This document shows, one piece after another, positions 17,673 through 25,856 of a DNA stretch of 64,000 bases (positions are counted from its first letter, which is position 1; every line of letters starts with the position of its first letter). This DNA is from Novosphingobium fuchskuhlense (lineage in GTDB: Bacteria; Pseudomonadota; Alphaproteobacteria; Sphingomonadales; Sphingomonadaceae). The DNA lies in contig NZ_KQ954244.1 of NCBI RefSeq assembly GCF_001519075.1, positions 310,001 through 374,000 of the forward strand, given 5' to 3'. The notes below the pieces were generated by a model. It had not been told where the DNA came from. It saw only the letters and a list, made by a program, of their open reading frames with translations, and did no database searches. Made by a program: the position numbers and the translations under genes.

Positions 17673-18974
17673 ATGGCCGCTACTGCTGACCGCGTCGTTC
17701 CAGAGGAAATCGGCCGGGCCGTGATAGATCCCGCCGCCTATGCTGCGTGGGATCCACTGCTCGACCAGTTCGATACGCTGCGCGAGGAAGGTCTGCAGGT
17801 CGCACAGGTCGTGTCGTCTGCAGATCTCCACGAACCGTTCTGGCTGGTGAGCGGGTTCGATGAAGTCATGGCTGCGAGCAAGGACAACGCGACCTTCCTC
17901 AACCACCCGAAGCCGACCGTTTTCACGTTGCGCAGCACCGATGTGCTGGCCCGGGCGATTACCGGGGGCAGCCCGCACCTCGTACAGTCGCTGGTCCAGC
18001 TTGATGCGCCGCTGCACCCCAAGCTACGGCGACTTACGCAGGACTGGTTCATGCCGAAGAACCTGCGTACGATCGAGGAGCGCACCCGAAAGATTGCCGA
18101 AGCGACCGTCGACCGCCTGCTGGCGGCGGACGGTGAGGGCGATTTCACAAAGCTGGTCTCCTCTCCCTACCCGCTCCATGTCGTGATGCAGATCCTAGGC
18201 GTACCGGAGGAGGACGAGCAGCGCATGCTGGTCCTGACCCAGCAGATGTTCGGCGGGCAGGATGAGGATCTCAACCAGTCGGGCATCAAGGACTTGCCGC
18301 CCGAGATGATAACCCAGATCGTTGCCGGCGCGGTCAGGGACTTCGAGGCCTACTTCGCCGCTCTCGCGGCAGAACGTCGCAAGAACCCTACGGATGATGT
18401 GGCAACCGTGATCGCTAACGGCACGATCGACGGCGAGCCGCTCGATGACGTTGTCACCGCCGGCTACTACATCATCACAGCGAGCGCCGGGCACGACACC
18501 ACTAGTGCCTCGACCGCGGGAGCGATGCTCGCCCTCGCACGTGATCCCGCGCAGTTCGCTCGCGTCAAGGCTGATCGCAGTCTGCTGGCTGGCATTGTCG
18601 AAGAAGCGATCCGATGGACCACGCCGGTGCAGCACTTCATGCGCACCGCTGCAGCAGATACCGAGCTTGGCGGGCAGAAGATCGCCAAGGACGATTGGCT
18701 GATGCTCAACTACGTGGCAGCCAATCACGATCCGGCGCAGTTCCGCGATCCGCGGCGGTTCGACGCGGCGCGCGAGGGCAATCGCCATCTAGCCTTCGGG
18801 GCCGGCGCCCACCAGTGCCTAGGCCTTCATCTCGCGCGACTCGAGATGCGCATCCTGTTCGAGGTACTGCTTGACCGGTTGGAGAGCGTGGAGCTCGCCG
18901 GAGACCCGGCGCGGGCCAAGTCGACCTTCGTAGGCGGGCTCAAGCGCCTCCCGCTGCGGTGGAAGGCGTCCTGA
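17673..18974 (+). CDS. Cytochrome P450 (bacterial class I type)
   Basis: 433-aa soluble haem-thiolate monooxygenase. The I-helix TASAGHDTTS (oxygen activation), the K-helix EEAIRW (ExxR) and the haem-binding FGAGAHQCLGLHLAR with the axial Cys at about residue 382 are all intact. No membrane anchor is seen. It will need a ferredoxin and reductase, neither of which is in this window. It follows the acyl-CoA ligase on the same strand, with AAGGA before the ATG. Oxidation of a terpenoid, steroid or alkyl chain followed by CoA activation is a plausible joint role. Its stop is only 9 bases from the convergent galU stop. Confidence 0.93.
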   Translation: MAATADRVVPEEIGRAVIDPAAYAAWDPLLDQFDTLREEGLQVAQVVSSADLHEPFWLVSGFDEVMAASKDNATFLNHPKPTVFTLRSTDVLARAITGGSPHLVQSLVQLDAPLHPKLRRLTQDWFMPKNLRTIEERTRKIAEATVDRLLAADGEGDFTKLVSSPYPLHVVMQILGVPEEDEQRMLVLTQQMFGGQDEDLNQSGIKDLPPEMITQIVAGAVRDFEAYFAALAAERRKNPTDDVATVIANGTIDGEPLDDVVTAGYYIITASAGHDTTSASTAGAMLALARDPAQFARVKADRSLLAGIVEEAIRWTTPVQHFMRTAAADTELGGQKIAKDDWLMLNYVAANHDPAQFRDPRRFDAAREGNRHLAFGAGAHQCLGLHLARLEMRILFEVLLDRLESVELAGDPARAKSTFVGGLKRLPLRWKAS

Positions 18975-18983
18975 ACCTAACTG

Positions 18984-19883
18984 TTATTGGGCTAGCAGTC
19001 GGCGCATGATGGCGCGAACGTCGTCCGCCATGTCGGGCCGTTCAAGCGCAAGCGCAAGCGTCGCCTCGACGAAGCCAGCCTTGCTGCCACAGTCGAAGCG
19101 TCGGCCGGTAAAGGTCACTGCGTGGAACGGCTGGCTACCGATCATCCGGGCCATCGCATCGGTCAACTGGATTTCACCGCCTGCTCCCTTTTCCTGGCCT
19201 TCCAGGGTGCGCATCACTTCCGGTTGCAGAATATAGCGCCCGGAAATGATGAGATTTGAGGGTGCGTTCTCGCGCTTCGGCTTCTCGACCAGTCCGGTGA
19301 CTTCGGTGAGCTTGTCCGAAACCCGCGCGCCAGGAGCGATCACACCGTAGCTGGAAACCTCCTCTTCCGGTACTTCGAGCACACTGATCAGATTGCCCCC
19401 CACTTCATTGTAGGCATCGACCATTTCCTTCATGCAGCCAGGCGTGCCGATCATCAATTCGTCCGGCAGGAAAATAGCGAACGGCTCGTCGCCAACGATC
19501 GCGCGCGCGCACCAGATCGCGTGACCGAGACCCATCGGAACCTGCTGACGGACAGTCACAAGATTGCCTGGAAGGATGCGGGTCGGATCGAGAATCGAGA
19601 GATCCTTGCCACGATCGCTGAGCGTGCGTTCGAGTTCGAATGCCGTGTCGAAATGCTCGACGATCGCGGTCTTGCCGCGGCCGGTCACGAAGATGAGCTG
19701 TTCAATGCCTGCCTCGCGCGCTTCGTCCACCGCGTACTGGATCAGGGGGCGGTCGATGATCGGCAGCATTTCCTTGGGAATCGCCTTCGTCGCGGGAAGA
19801 AAGCGCGTGCCCATGCCCGCAACGGGAAAGACTGCTTTGCGGATAGGCTTGCGAAGCGCCTGCCAAGCGGTGCTGACGGTCAT
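18984..19883 (-). CDS. galU: UTP-glucose-1-phosphate uridylyltransferase
   Basis: 299-aa nucleotidyltransferase making UDP-glucose from UTP and glucose-1-phosphate. The N-terminal VFPVAGMGTRFLPATKAIPKE motif, the sugar-phosphate-binding VEKPKRENAPSNL segment and the YILQPEVM stretch match GalU. It supplies UDP-Glc for the EPS locus and for ugd downstream in this window. It is divergent from murA, with 126 bases between them. Confidence 0.95.
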   Translation of the reverse strand: MTVSTAWQALRKPIRKAVFPVAGMGTRFLPATKAIPKEMLPIIDRPLIQYAVDEAREAGIEQLIFVTGRGKTAIVEHFDTAFELERTLSDRGKDLSILDPTRILPGNLVTVRQQVPMGLGHAIWCARAIVGDEPFAIFLPDELMIGTPGCMKEMVDAYNEVGGNLISVLEVPEEEVSSYGVIAPGARVSDKLTEVTGLVEKPKRENAPSNLIISGRYILQPEVMRTLEGQEKGAGGEIQLTDAMARMIGSQPFHAVTFTGRRFDCGSKAGFVEATLALALERPDMADDVRAIMRRLLAQ

Positions 19884-19949
19884 TTGGTGTATTGTCCCCT
19901 CGATATCCGGTCGGGCTTTGTCCCCGGTTGCACTGTGACATAACGTAGG

Positions 19950-19982
19950 CCTGTTGCGCCATCATTTCGACCCTGTTGCGCC
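19950..19982. promoter_or_regulatory. Two 11-bp direct repeats between galU and murA
   Basis: CCTGTTGCGCC occurs twice (19950-19960 and 19972-19982) with a period of 22 bases, about two turns of the helix, in the divergent galU-murA spacer. This spacing suits binding of a regulator to the same face of the DNA. The second copy ends 27 bases before the murA ATG. Confidence 0.35.
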
Positions 19983-20009
19983 GCATGGCAAACAAGCTAA
20001 ACGACCGCG

Positions 20010-21293
20010 ATGGACAAGATCATTATTCGCGGCGGCAATCGCCTTTCCGGCACGGTTCCAGTCTCTGGCGCCAAGAACGCCGCCTTGACCCTTCTGCCAT
20101 GTGCGCTTCTGACCGAAGAGCCGGTCACCTTGCGCAACCTGCCCCGTCTTGCCGACATCGACGGCTTCCAGCATCTGCTGAACCAGTTCGGCGTCTCCAC
20201 TTCGATCGCCGGGGCAAGGCCGGAGGATTTCGGCCGAGTGATGACCTTGCAGGCCACCCGGCTAACTTCGACCGTCGCGCCCTACGACCTGGTTCGCAAG
20301 ATGCGCGCCTCAATCCTAGTGCTCGGACCTCTACTGGCGCGCGCAGGAGAGGCCACAGTTTCGCTGCCTGGGGGCTGTGCAATCGGCAATCGTCCGATCG
20401 ACCTCCATCTCAAAGCACTTGAGGCATTCGGCGCCCATATCGAACTCGCCGCCGGATATGTTCGCGCCATCGCGCCGGATGGGGGATTGCCGGGTGGTGC
20501 CTACAGCTTCCCCGTCGTCTCGGTCGGCGCGACAGAGAACGCCTTGATGGCAGCGGTGCTCGCACAAGGCACCAGCACTCTTCACAACGCCGCGCGCGAG
20601 CCCGAGATAGTCGATCTGTGCAATCTGCTTGTCGCCATGGGCGCGCAGATCGAAGGCATCGGCACATCCGATCTCACCATTCATGGCGTTTCCCGCCTGC
20701 ACGGGGCGACCTACATGGTCATGCCTGACCGCATCGAAGCCGGCAGCTATGCCTGCGCTGCGGCCATCACCGGAGGCGACATCACCCTCGCGGGCGCACG
20801 CGCGGAAGACATGGCTGCGACGATCCAGGCGCTGCATGATGCGGGAGTGTTGGTTGAACAAGTGCGCGGAGGCATCCGTGTCGCAAGCGATGGGCAGCTG
20901 CGCCCGGTCACCCTCTCCACCGCTCCCTATCCGGGCCTTGCAACCGATATGCAGGCACAGCTCATGGCGATGCTGTGCCTAGCCAACGGCTCGAGTGTCC
21001 TGACCGAGACGATCTTTGAAAACCGCTATATGCACGTGCCCGAACTCAACCGGATGGGCGCACATATCGAGACAAAGGGCCGCACGGCGATCGTCCACGG
21101 TGTTGATCGCCTCACCGGAGCCCAGGTCATGGCCACAGATCTGCGAGCTTCCATGAGCCTCGTGATCGCGGGGCTTGCCGCAGAAGGCGAAACGACCGTG
21201 CACCGGCTCTATCACCTCGACCGCGGCTACGAGCGGCTTGAGGAGAAGTTCGCACTGATCGGTGCGGACGTGGAGCGCGTCGGCGGCGACTGA
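20010..21293 (+). CDS. murA: UDP-N-acetylglucosamine 1-carboxyvinyltransferase
   Basis: 427-aa enzyme of the first committed step of peptidoglycan synthesis; it transfers enolpyruvate from PEP to UDP-GlcNAc. It begins [23 protein letters not shown], with the conserved Lys/Asn of the active site. [12 protein letters not shown] contains the catalytic Cys (residue 123, equivalent to E. coli Cys115, the target of fosfomycin), and [10 protein letters not shown] and [14 protein letters not shown] follow. A remnant of chrA begins at its stop codon (TGATG). Confidence 0.96.
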   Translation: MDKIIIRGGNRLSGTVPVSGAKNAALTLLPCALLTEEPVTLRNLPRLADIDGFQHLLNQFGVSTSIAGARPEDFGRVMTLQATRLTSTVAPYDLVRKMRASILVLGPLLARAGEATVSLPGGCAIGNRPIDLHLKALEAFGAHIELAAGYVRAIAPDGGLPGGAYSFPVVSVGATENALMAAVLAQGTSTLHNAAREPEIVDLCNLLVAMGAQIEGIGTSDLTIHGVSRLHGATYMVMPDRIEAGSYACAAAITGGDITLAGARAEDMAATIQALHDAGVLVEQVRGGIRVASDGQLRPVTLSTAPYPGLATDMQAQLMAMLCLANGSSVLTETIFENRYMHVPELNRMGAHIETKGRTAIVHGVDRLTGAQVMATDLRASMSLVIAGLAAEGETTVHRLYHLDRGYERLEEKFALIGADVERVGGD

Positions 21294-22218
21294 TGGCTAC
21301 GCCGATGCTGGCGGAGCTGACGCGGGTCGCGCGGCGGGCACTGGGAACCCGCTTCAAGCTGGCGTTGGCGGGTACTGGCCGCACGTGCCTGGGCCTGCTG
21401 CACACGCTCTTCCCGCCGGTGATCCTCGGTGCTGGCCTGATCGGGGCAGCAGCTGCCAAGTAGTCGCGCAGTGGCTCGGCGTGCATCATGCCGCGTCTGG
21501 ACATGGCCCGCTTCCGGCGGCGGGCGCGCTTGCCGCTCTGCCCGTCCGAACCGTCGCACTGTGGCTCCTCATCTGGGCGCTGCCGCTCGTGATGGTATTG
21601 GTCGCACTCGGTCCAGACCACGTGCTGTGGCAGATCGGCCTTTTTTTCTCTCGCATCGCCGTCGTGACCTTCGGAGGAGCCTGTGCGGTGCTCGCCGACA
21701 TGACACAGGAAGCCGTCGGCGGATTTGGCTGGTTGTCGCCCGGCGAGATGGCCGACGGCCTCTTCCTCGCCGAGACAACCCCCGGCCCGCTAATCATGGC
21801 AACGCAGTTCGCAGGCTTTATCGCCGCTGGGAGCCATCCGGGCAGTCTCTCGTCGCATGCGGCTGGCCTCCTCGGTGCGGGCCTGACGACGTGGGTCACA
21901 TTTGCACCATGTTTTCTGTGGATCTTCGCCTGCGCACCATGGATGGAGCGGTTGGAGCGGGCCGAGCGTCTTCAGGGCGCACTTGCGGCGATAACGGCCG
22001 CAATCGGCGGCTTGATCGCCAATCTCGCGCTATGGTTCGCGCTTCACGTGCTGTTCCGCAGCGTTTCGGTGGCAGGTCTGCCCGTGCTCTCCAGCCTTGA
22101 TTGGCGAGCGACCGTGATTGCTGCCGGCGCAGCGCTCCTGCTCTTCCCTCTGAAGTGCGGGATCATGCCAACCCTCGCCCTGTCCGCAGCGGCGGGTCTG
22201 GCCTTCTCAGCCTTCTAG
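21293..22218 (+). pseudogene. chrA: Truncated, frameshifted chromate transporter (chrA remnant)
   Basis: The sequence encodes the later part of a ChrA-type chromate/anion transporter in two frames. From an ATG at 21293 a 56-codon piece (ending in ILGAGLIGAAAAK, stop at 21461-21463) resembles the end of the first CHR half. After a shift to another frame near 21460 the second CHR half reads through to 22218 with the strong signatures VVTFGGACAVLADMTQEAVG and GWLSPGEMADGLFLAETTPGPLIMATQF. Roughly the first 120-150 residues of a normal 400-aa ChrA are missing, because the upstream bases are murA. The gene is therefore both 5'-truncated and frameshifted. Expression of the second half alone cannot be excluded. 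Confidence 0.75.
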
Positions 22219-22443
22219 CGCACGCGCCGCCAGCCAGAGCCGGATCGCCCCGGCGAGACCTGGTGGCGTTTCGGCGCGGATGCGCTCCGCATCGATCCGC
22301 GCCACCAGAGCGTTGATCGGCACGCCCTCGTCTTCCGCAACGCCCCGTAGCATGTCCCAGAACAGCGGCTCGAGGCTGATCGAGGTCTTGTGCCCCGCGA
22401 TCTCGACCGAGCGCTTGACCGGAGGGTGATAGGGCGAGTTCAT
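22207..22443 (-). CDS. Ribbon-helix-helix DNA-binding protein (RHH_4 type)
   Basis: 78-aa protein. It has the pattern KRSVEIAGHKTSISLEPLFW followed by PINALVARIDAER that is common to a small family of alphaproteobacterial ribbon-helix-helix proteins; the first part forms the DNA-contacting strand. It may be a transcription repressor, possibly of its own or the neighbouring gene, since it faces the LuxR-HTH gene head-to-head with a 61-base spacer. Its 3' end overlaps the chrA remnant by 12 bases. The ATG at 22443 gives the family's usual start. Confidence 0.8.
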   Translation of the reverse strand: MNSPYHPPVKRSVEIAGHKTSISLEPLFWDMLRGVAEDEGVPINALVARIDAERIRAETPPGLAGAIRLWLAARALEG

Positions 22444-22504
22444 TCGGACAGGGTACGAGAAATTCGGGGTGGCCCGCAAGTTGGACGGATCCTACAGCTG
22501 GTGC

Positions 22505-23272
22505 ATGACCGGCAAATACCAGGCGCTGAGCGAAAAGGAAAAAGAGACGCTGCGACTGCTGCTGGCCGGCCATGACGCCAAGTCGATGGCTCGCCACTTC
22601 GGGTTATCTGTGCACACGGTCAACGAACGCCTGCGGGAAGCGCGCCGCAAGCTCGCCGTTTCGAGCAGTCGCGAAGCTGCGCGCCTGTTGCACGAGATCG
22701 AAGGACAGGCCCCCGAATCGCTCGGGGACAAGGCTTTGGGGGCTGTGGGCGTGATCGATCAGGCGCAACCGTCTGATCCACCAGCCCAGGACAGCGGCCG
22801 TCGGGGCCGTCCCGGCTGGATTGCAGGAGGAATTGCCATGTTCTTGAGCCTGACTCTCGCCGGTGCACTTGTCGCCGCCGGCGGTACCGATCCGATTCCG
22901 CAGCCGACGTTTGCCGCTGCCAACGCAGCGCCGCACAGCACCGCCGAAACCGAAGCCGTCGCCGCCGCACGCCACTGGCTGGAACTTGTCGATGCGCGGG
23001 ACTGGACGACAAGCTATGATCTTACCACCCGCGCCTTCCGCACCAGCAATACGCTCGACGGTTGGACAAAGGCCGCGCTTGGTGTGCACGGCAAGTTCGG
23101 ACCGGCCAGCAGTCGCGAGCTGCTCTCGGCCGAGCAAACGCCTGCGCCGCCCGACGGCAACGTGGTGGTCAAGTTCCGCGCCCGTTACGCCAATCATCCA
23201 GAAGGCTCTGAACTGCTGACGCTCGTGCGCGAAGACGGAGTCTGGAAAGTGTCGGGGATCTACATCGGCTGA
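22505..23272 (+). CDS. LuxR-type HTH protein with membrane anchor and DUF4019 domain
   Basis: 255-aa one-component membrane protein. Residues 7-62 are a GerE/LuxR helix-turn-helix (LSEKEKETLRLLLAGHDAKS, then GLSVHTVNERLREARRKL). A linker follows, then a single transmembrane helix at about 105-128 (WIAGGIAMFLSLTLAGALVAA). The C-terminal domain (about 150-255) is DUF4019, predicted periplasmic. The layout is like ToxR/CadC: DNA binding inside, sensing outside. The regulated genes are unknown. An ATG at 22469 would add 12 residues; neither start has a good ribosome site. It is divergent from the RHH gene. Confidence 0.8.
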   Translation: MTGKYQALSEKEKETLRLLLAGHDAKSMARHFGLSVHTVNERLREARRKLAVSSSREAARLLHEIEGQAPESLGDKALGAVGVIDQAQPSDPPAQDSGRRGRPGWIAGGIAMFLSLTLAGALVAAGGTDPIPQPTFAAANAAPHSTAETEAVAAARHWLELVDARDWTTSYDLTTRAFRTSNTLDGWTKAALGVHGKFGPASSRELLSAEQTPAPPDGNVVVKFRARYANHPEGSELLTLVREDGVWKVSGIYIG

Positions 23273-23283
23273 TCCCGAAAGGC

Positions 23284-23310
23284 AGGCCCGCCGCATTGCG
23301 CGGCGGGCCT
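23284..23310. terminator. Bidirectional hairpin terminator between DUF4019 gene and phaB
   Basis: An 11-bp perfect GC-rich stem (arms starting AGGCCCGCCGC) with an ATTGC loop fills the 44-base gap between the convergent stop codons at 23272 and 23317. U-runs are short on both strands. Confidence 0.8.
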
Positions 23311-23316
23311 TGCAGA

Positions 23317-24039
23317 TCAATACATGTGCTGGCCGCCGTTGATGCTCATGGTCGAGCCAGTGACGAAAGCGCCGTCTTCAGAAGTCAGGAACGCCACGCC
23401 GCGCGCAATCTCGTCGGCCTGGCCGAGGCGGCCGACCGGGATCTTGGCGACGATCTTCTCCAGCACCGGCGCTGGCACGGCGGCGACCATGTCGGTGTCG
23501 ATATAGCCCGGCGCGATCGCATTCACGGTGACCCCATACTTGGCACCTTCCTGCGCCAGCGCCTTGGTGAAGCCGTGAATCCCGGATTTCGCAGCGGCAT
23601 AGTTGACCTGACCATACTGGCCTGCCTGACCATTGATCGAGCCGATGTTGACGATGCGACCCCAGCCGCGTTCTCGCATCCCCGGGAACGTGGCCTTCGC
23701 CATATTGAAGCAACCGCCGAGATTGATGCGCATCACTTCGTTCCAGTCTTCGAAGCTCATCTTGTGGAGCACACCATCGCGCGTGATGCCGGCGTTGTTG
23801 ACGACGATGTCGATCGGGCCGACTTCTTCGGCAATCTGCGCGCACCTGGTAAGGGTTGCCTCGTGGTCGCCGACATCCCAGCGATAGGCCTTGATCCCGG
23901 TGCGCTCCGTAAAGGCGCGCGCCCTCTCATCGTTACCTCCGTAGTTGGCAACAACCGTGCGGCCTTGCGCCTGGAGAGCGAGGGAAATGGCTTCACCGAT
24001 ACCCCGGGTACCCCCGGTCACCACTGCAACGCGCGTCAT
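23317..24039 (-). CDS. phaB: Acetoacetyl-CoA reductase
   Basis: 240-aa short-chain dehydrogenase that reduces acetoacetyl-CoA to (R)-3-hydroxybutyryl-CoA with NADPH, feeding polyhydroxyalkanoate synthesis. The cofactor motif VVTGGTRGIGEA, NNAGITRDG and the catalytic Ser-Tyr-Lys set in NIGSINGQAGQYGQVNYAAAKSG are present; the QAGQYGQ pattern and the C-terminal SINGGQHMY are PhaB-like. It could be mistaken for FabG, but these features favour PhaB. The ATG at 24039 follows GGGAG at 6 bases; an ATG at 24045 is too close to that site. Confidence 0.9.
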   Translation of the reverse strand: MTRVAVVTGGTRGIGEAISLALQAQGRTVVANYGGNDERARAFTERTGIKAYRWDVGDHEATLTRCAQIAEEVGPIDIVVNNAGITRDGVLHKMSFEDWNEVMRINLGGCFNMAKATFPGMRERGWGRIVNIGSINGQAGQYGQVNYAAAKSGIHGFTKALAQEGAKYGVTVNAIAPGYIDTDMVAAVPAPVLEKIVAKIPVGRLGQADEIARGVAFLTSEDGAFVTGSTMSINGGQHMY

Positions 24040-24152
24040 CCTCATCTCCCTCGCCAGTCTATGTGGAAGAGCGTAACGGCAAGGCTGCTGACGGACAAGC
24101 GGTTAGGGCACACTCAAATGACTGCACCGCACCGACTAAAGTTAGAAGGAAT

Positions 24153-24965
24153 TCAGAACCGGAACTGGGTCCCGACATAGACCGCCTGGCTATCCTTCTT
24201 GCCGTCGGTCAAAGGACGGAGGCGATCACGCTCGGGCGAATAACGAACACCTGCGGTAACATCGAGGTTGCGCGTCAGGCTATAGCTGCCACCCAGATCA
24301 ACCTGATAATCGGCCTGGCCTTCGAAAGTGCGCGGCGCATGCCCCATACGGTCACGCGTATCAAGTTCAATCCGGGGAGCAAGCCGCGCGGGGGCGCTCG
24401 CTGATGAAGCAGCGAAGCTATCCTTGCTACGTCCGATCGCACGCAGATCAGGCATCTCGAGCCGCTGAATATCCATCCGCGGGCTTTCACGGACAAAACC
24501 AGGCGTAGCTGCGAAGCTCTGGTAACCACGGGCAAGGCCAAGGTTATAAACCGTCGGCGCAATACGGATCGGCGCGGCACCGGGCGAACCACCCGCAACT
24601 GCAGTCCGCACCACAAGATTTTGCGAACCAACCTCACCGACGCGAACGGCGACCGTCACTGCACGATCAGGGCGGTTGTCCATGCCGGCAGGCGTAAAAC
24701 GGAACAGGCGGACGTGCCCTGGCTTGTGGCCTTCGATCTGGGCGGCGAGTTGCGACACAAGCTGCTGATCAATCGACGCGGGCGTGAACGAACCGACCCC
24801 ACCACGCGCTGAAAGGCTGACAGGAACATTATCAAAACCAAGGGAGATCGCACCGGCAAGCGCAGGCGCCGCCGCCAAGCCAATTAGCGCGCAGCCAATC
24901 AAAGGCAGCGCACGCGTGCGGAGCGAACCGCGCGACTTGCCTCCCTTGACTGCCTTCCCACTCAT
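24153..24965 (-). CDS. Exported beta-barrel-like protein of unknown function
   Basis: 270-aa protein with a signal sequence (LPLIGCALIGLAAAPALA, cleavage near residue 37). The mature part has alternating polar/hydrophobic strands, and the C-terminal stretch (YSLTRNLDVTAGVRYSPERD, ending QAVYVGTQFRF) has the terminal phenylalanine typical of outer-membrane barrels. The middle has an Ala/Ser-rich linker. I recognise no named family; small outer-membrane proteins of this kind are common in sphingomonads. Starts at 24965 or 24974 are both possible. It is divergent from the DUF3576 gene. Confidence 0.6.
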   Translation of the reverse strand: MSGKAVKGGKSRGSLRTRALPLIGCALIGLAAAPALAGAISLGFDNVPVSLSARGGVGSFTPASIDQQLVSQLAAQIEGHKPGHVRLFRFTPAGMDNRPDRAVTVAVRVGEVGSQNLVVRTAVAGGSPGAAPIRIAPTVYNLGLARGYQSFAATPGFVRESPRMDIQRLEMPDLRAIGRSKDSFAASSASAPARLAPRIELDTRDRMGHAPRTFEGQADYQVDLGGSYSLTRNLDVTAGVRYSPERDRLRPLTDGKKDSQAVYVGTQFRF

Positions 24966-25323
24966 GGCCAGCATTGACTTTCTTGCTGTGGAACCTCGGG
25001 AACATAAATTCCCCGCGGCTCCAAATGTTTCGACTCTGTACGCAAGGCATACGGTGGCCCTGCGATAATTTCCAGTCACATAACGATTTTCCGATCATTT
25101 CCACACCGGACACGCAAAACCTGTTGCGCACAGCCCACAGGCTTGCATGGTGCGCGAGCCGCAGTTGGGCAGTGCCGGTGCGTCAAGTTCGCTGGATGGC
25201 CCTTGCAGCGCGCGGCGCCGGGGTGATAGAGCCCGTTCTTATATCGCGCGACCGGCGCGGAATTCATCGGCAGTTCGAGCGGCGCGGCCGCGCGGAAACC
25301 CGCCAGTCAAGGACAGTACGCAA
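24966..25323. other. Divergent intergenic region, no gene seen
   Basis: 358 bases between the leftward barrel-like gene and the rightward DUF3576 lipoprotein gene. It must hold promoters for both. No convincing -35/-10 pair or ECF-type GGAAC-N16/17-CGTT site was found. Confidence 0.5.
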
Positions 25324-25791
25324 GTGACGACACACCCCCGTATTTTCAGCACGTTCGCCCGGGGTCTTGCAACCGCCGTGCTTGCCCTTGCAGCGACTGG
25401 CTTGGTGGCGGGCTGCTCGCAGAAGGCACGACCCAAACTCGATCTGGCCGCCAGCAAGGTGACGACGATCGGTGTCAACGCCTATCTGTGGCGCGCCACG
25501 CTGGAAACGCTCTCGTTCATGCCTCTTGTGCAGACTGACAGCAATGGTGGCGTGGTCGTCACCGACTGGTATGCCAACCCGCGCAATCCGGGTGAGCGCA
25601 TGAAGCTGACGGTCTCGATTCTCGATCAGGACCTGCGCGCTGACGCATTGCGCCTCGCAGCAAGCCGTCAGGTAAGTCAGGGCGGCAACTGGGTCGATGC
25701 CCCGGTTCAGGCAGCCACTGTGCAAAAGCTGGAAGATATTATTCTGACCAAGGCGCGCGATCTGCGGCGCCAGACGCTGGTCAAGGGCTGA
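25324..25791 (+). CDS. DUF3576 lipoprotein
   Basis: 155-aa exported lipoprotein read from a GTG at 25324 with AAGGA about 11 bases upstream. The signal peptide ends in LVAGCS (lipobox Cys at about residue 32). The mature domain begins IGVNAYLWRATLETL and continues with a GGVVVTDWY segment, both typical of DUF3576, a family found mainly in alphaproteobacteria. In many of these genomes it sits directly upstream of leuS and lptE, as here, which suggests an envelope role; the biochemical function is unknown. Confidence 0.85.
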   Translation: MTTHPRIFSTFARGLATAVLALAATGLVAGCSQKARPKLDLAASKVTTIGVNAYLWRATLETLSFMPLVQTDSNGGVVVTDWYANPRNPGERMKLTVSILDQDLRADALRLAASRQVSQGGNWVDAPVQAATVQKLEDIILTKARDLRRQTLVKG

Positions 25792-25856
25792 TTCCAGGCA
25801 CGTTTGCCATCGCCTGACAGTTGCACCGGTTCGCGCCGCTCCCTAGAGGGGGCGGC

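Noticed and set aside
21440..21480. Programmed frameshift in the chrA-like gene
   Set aside because: No slippery heptamer is present near the change of frame, and the first third of the protein is missing anyway; a pseudogene is simpler.
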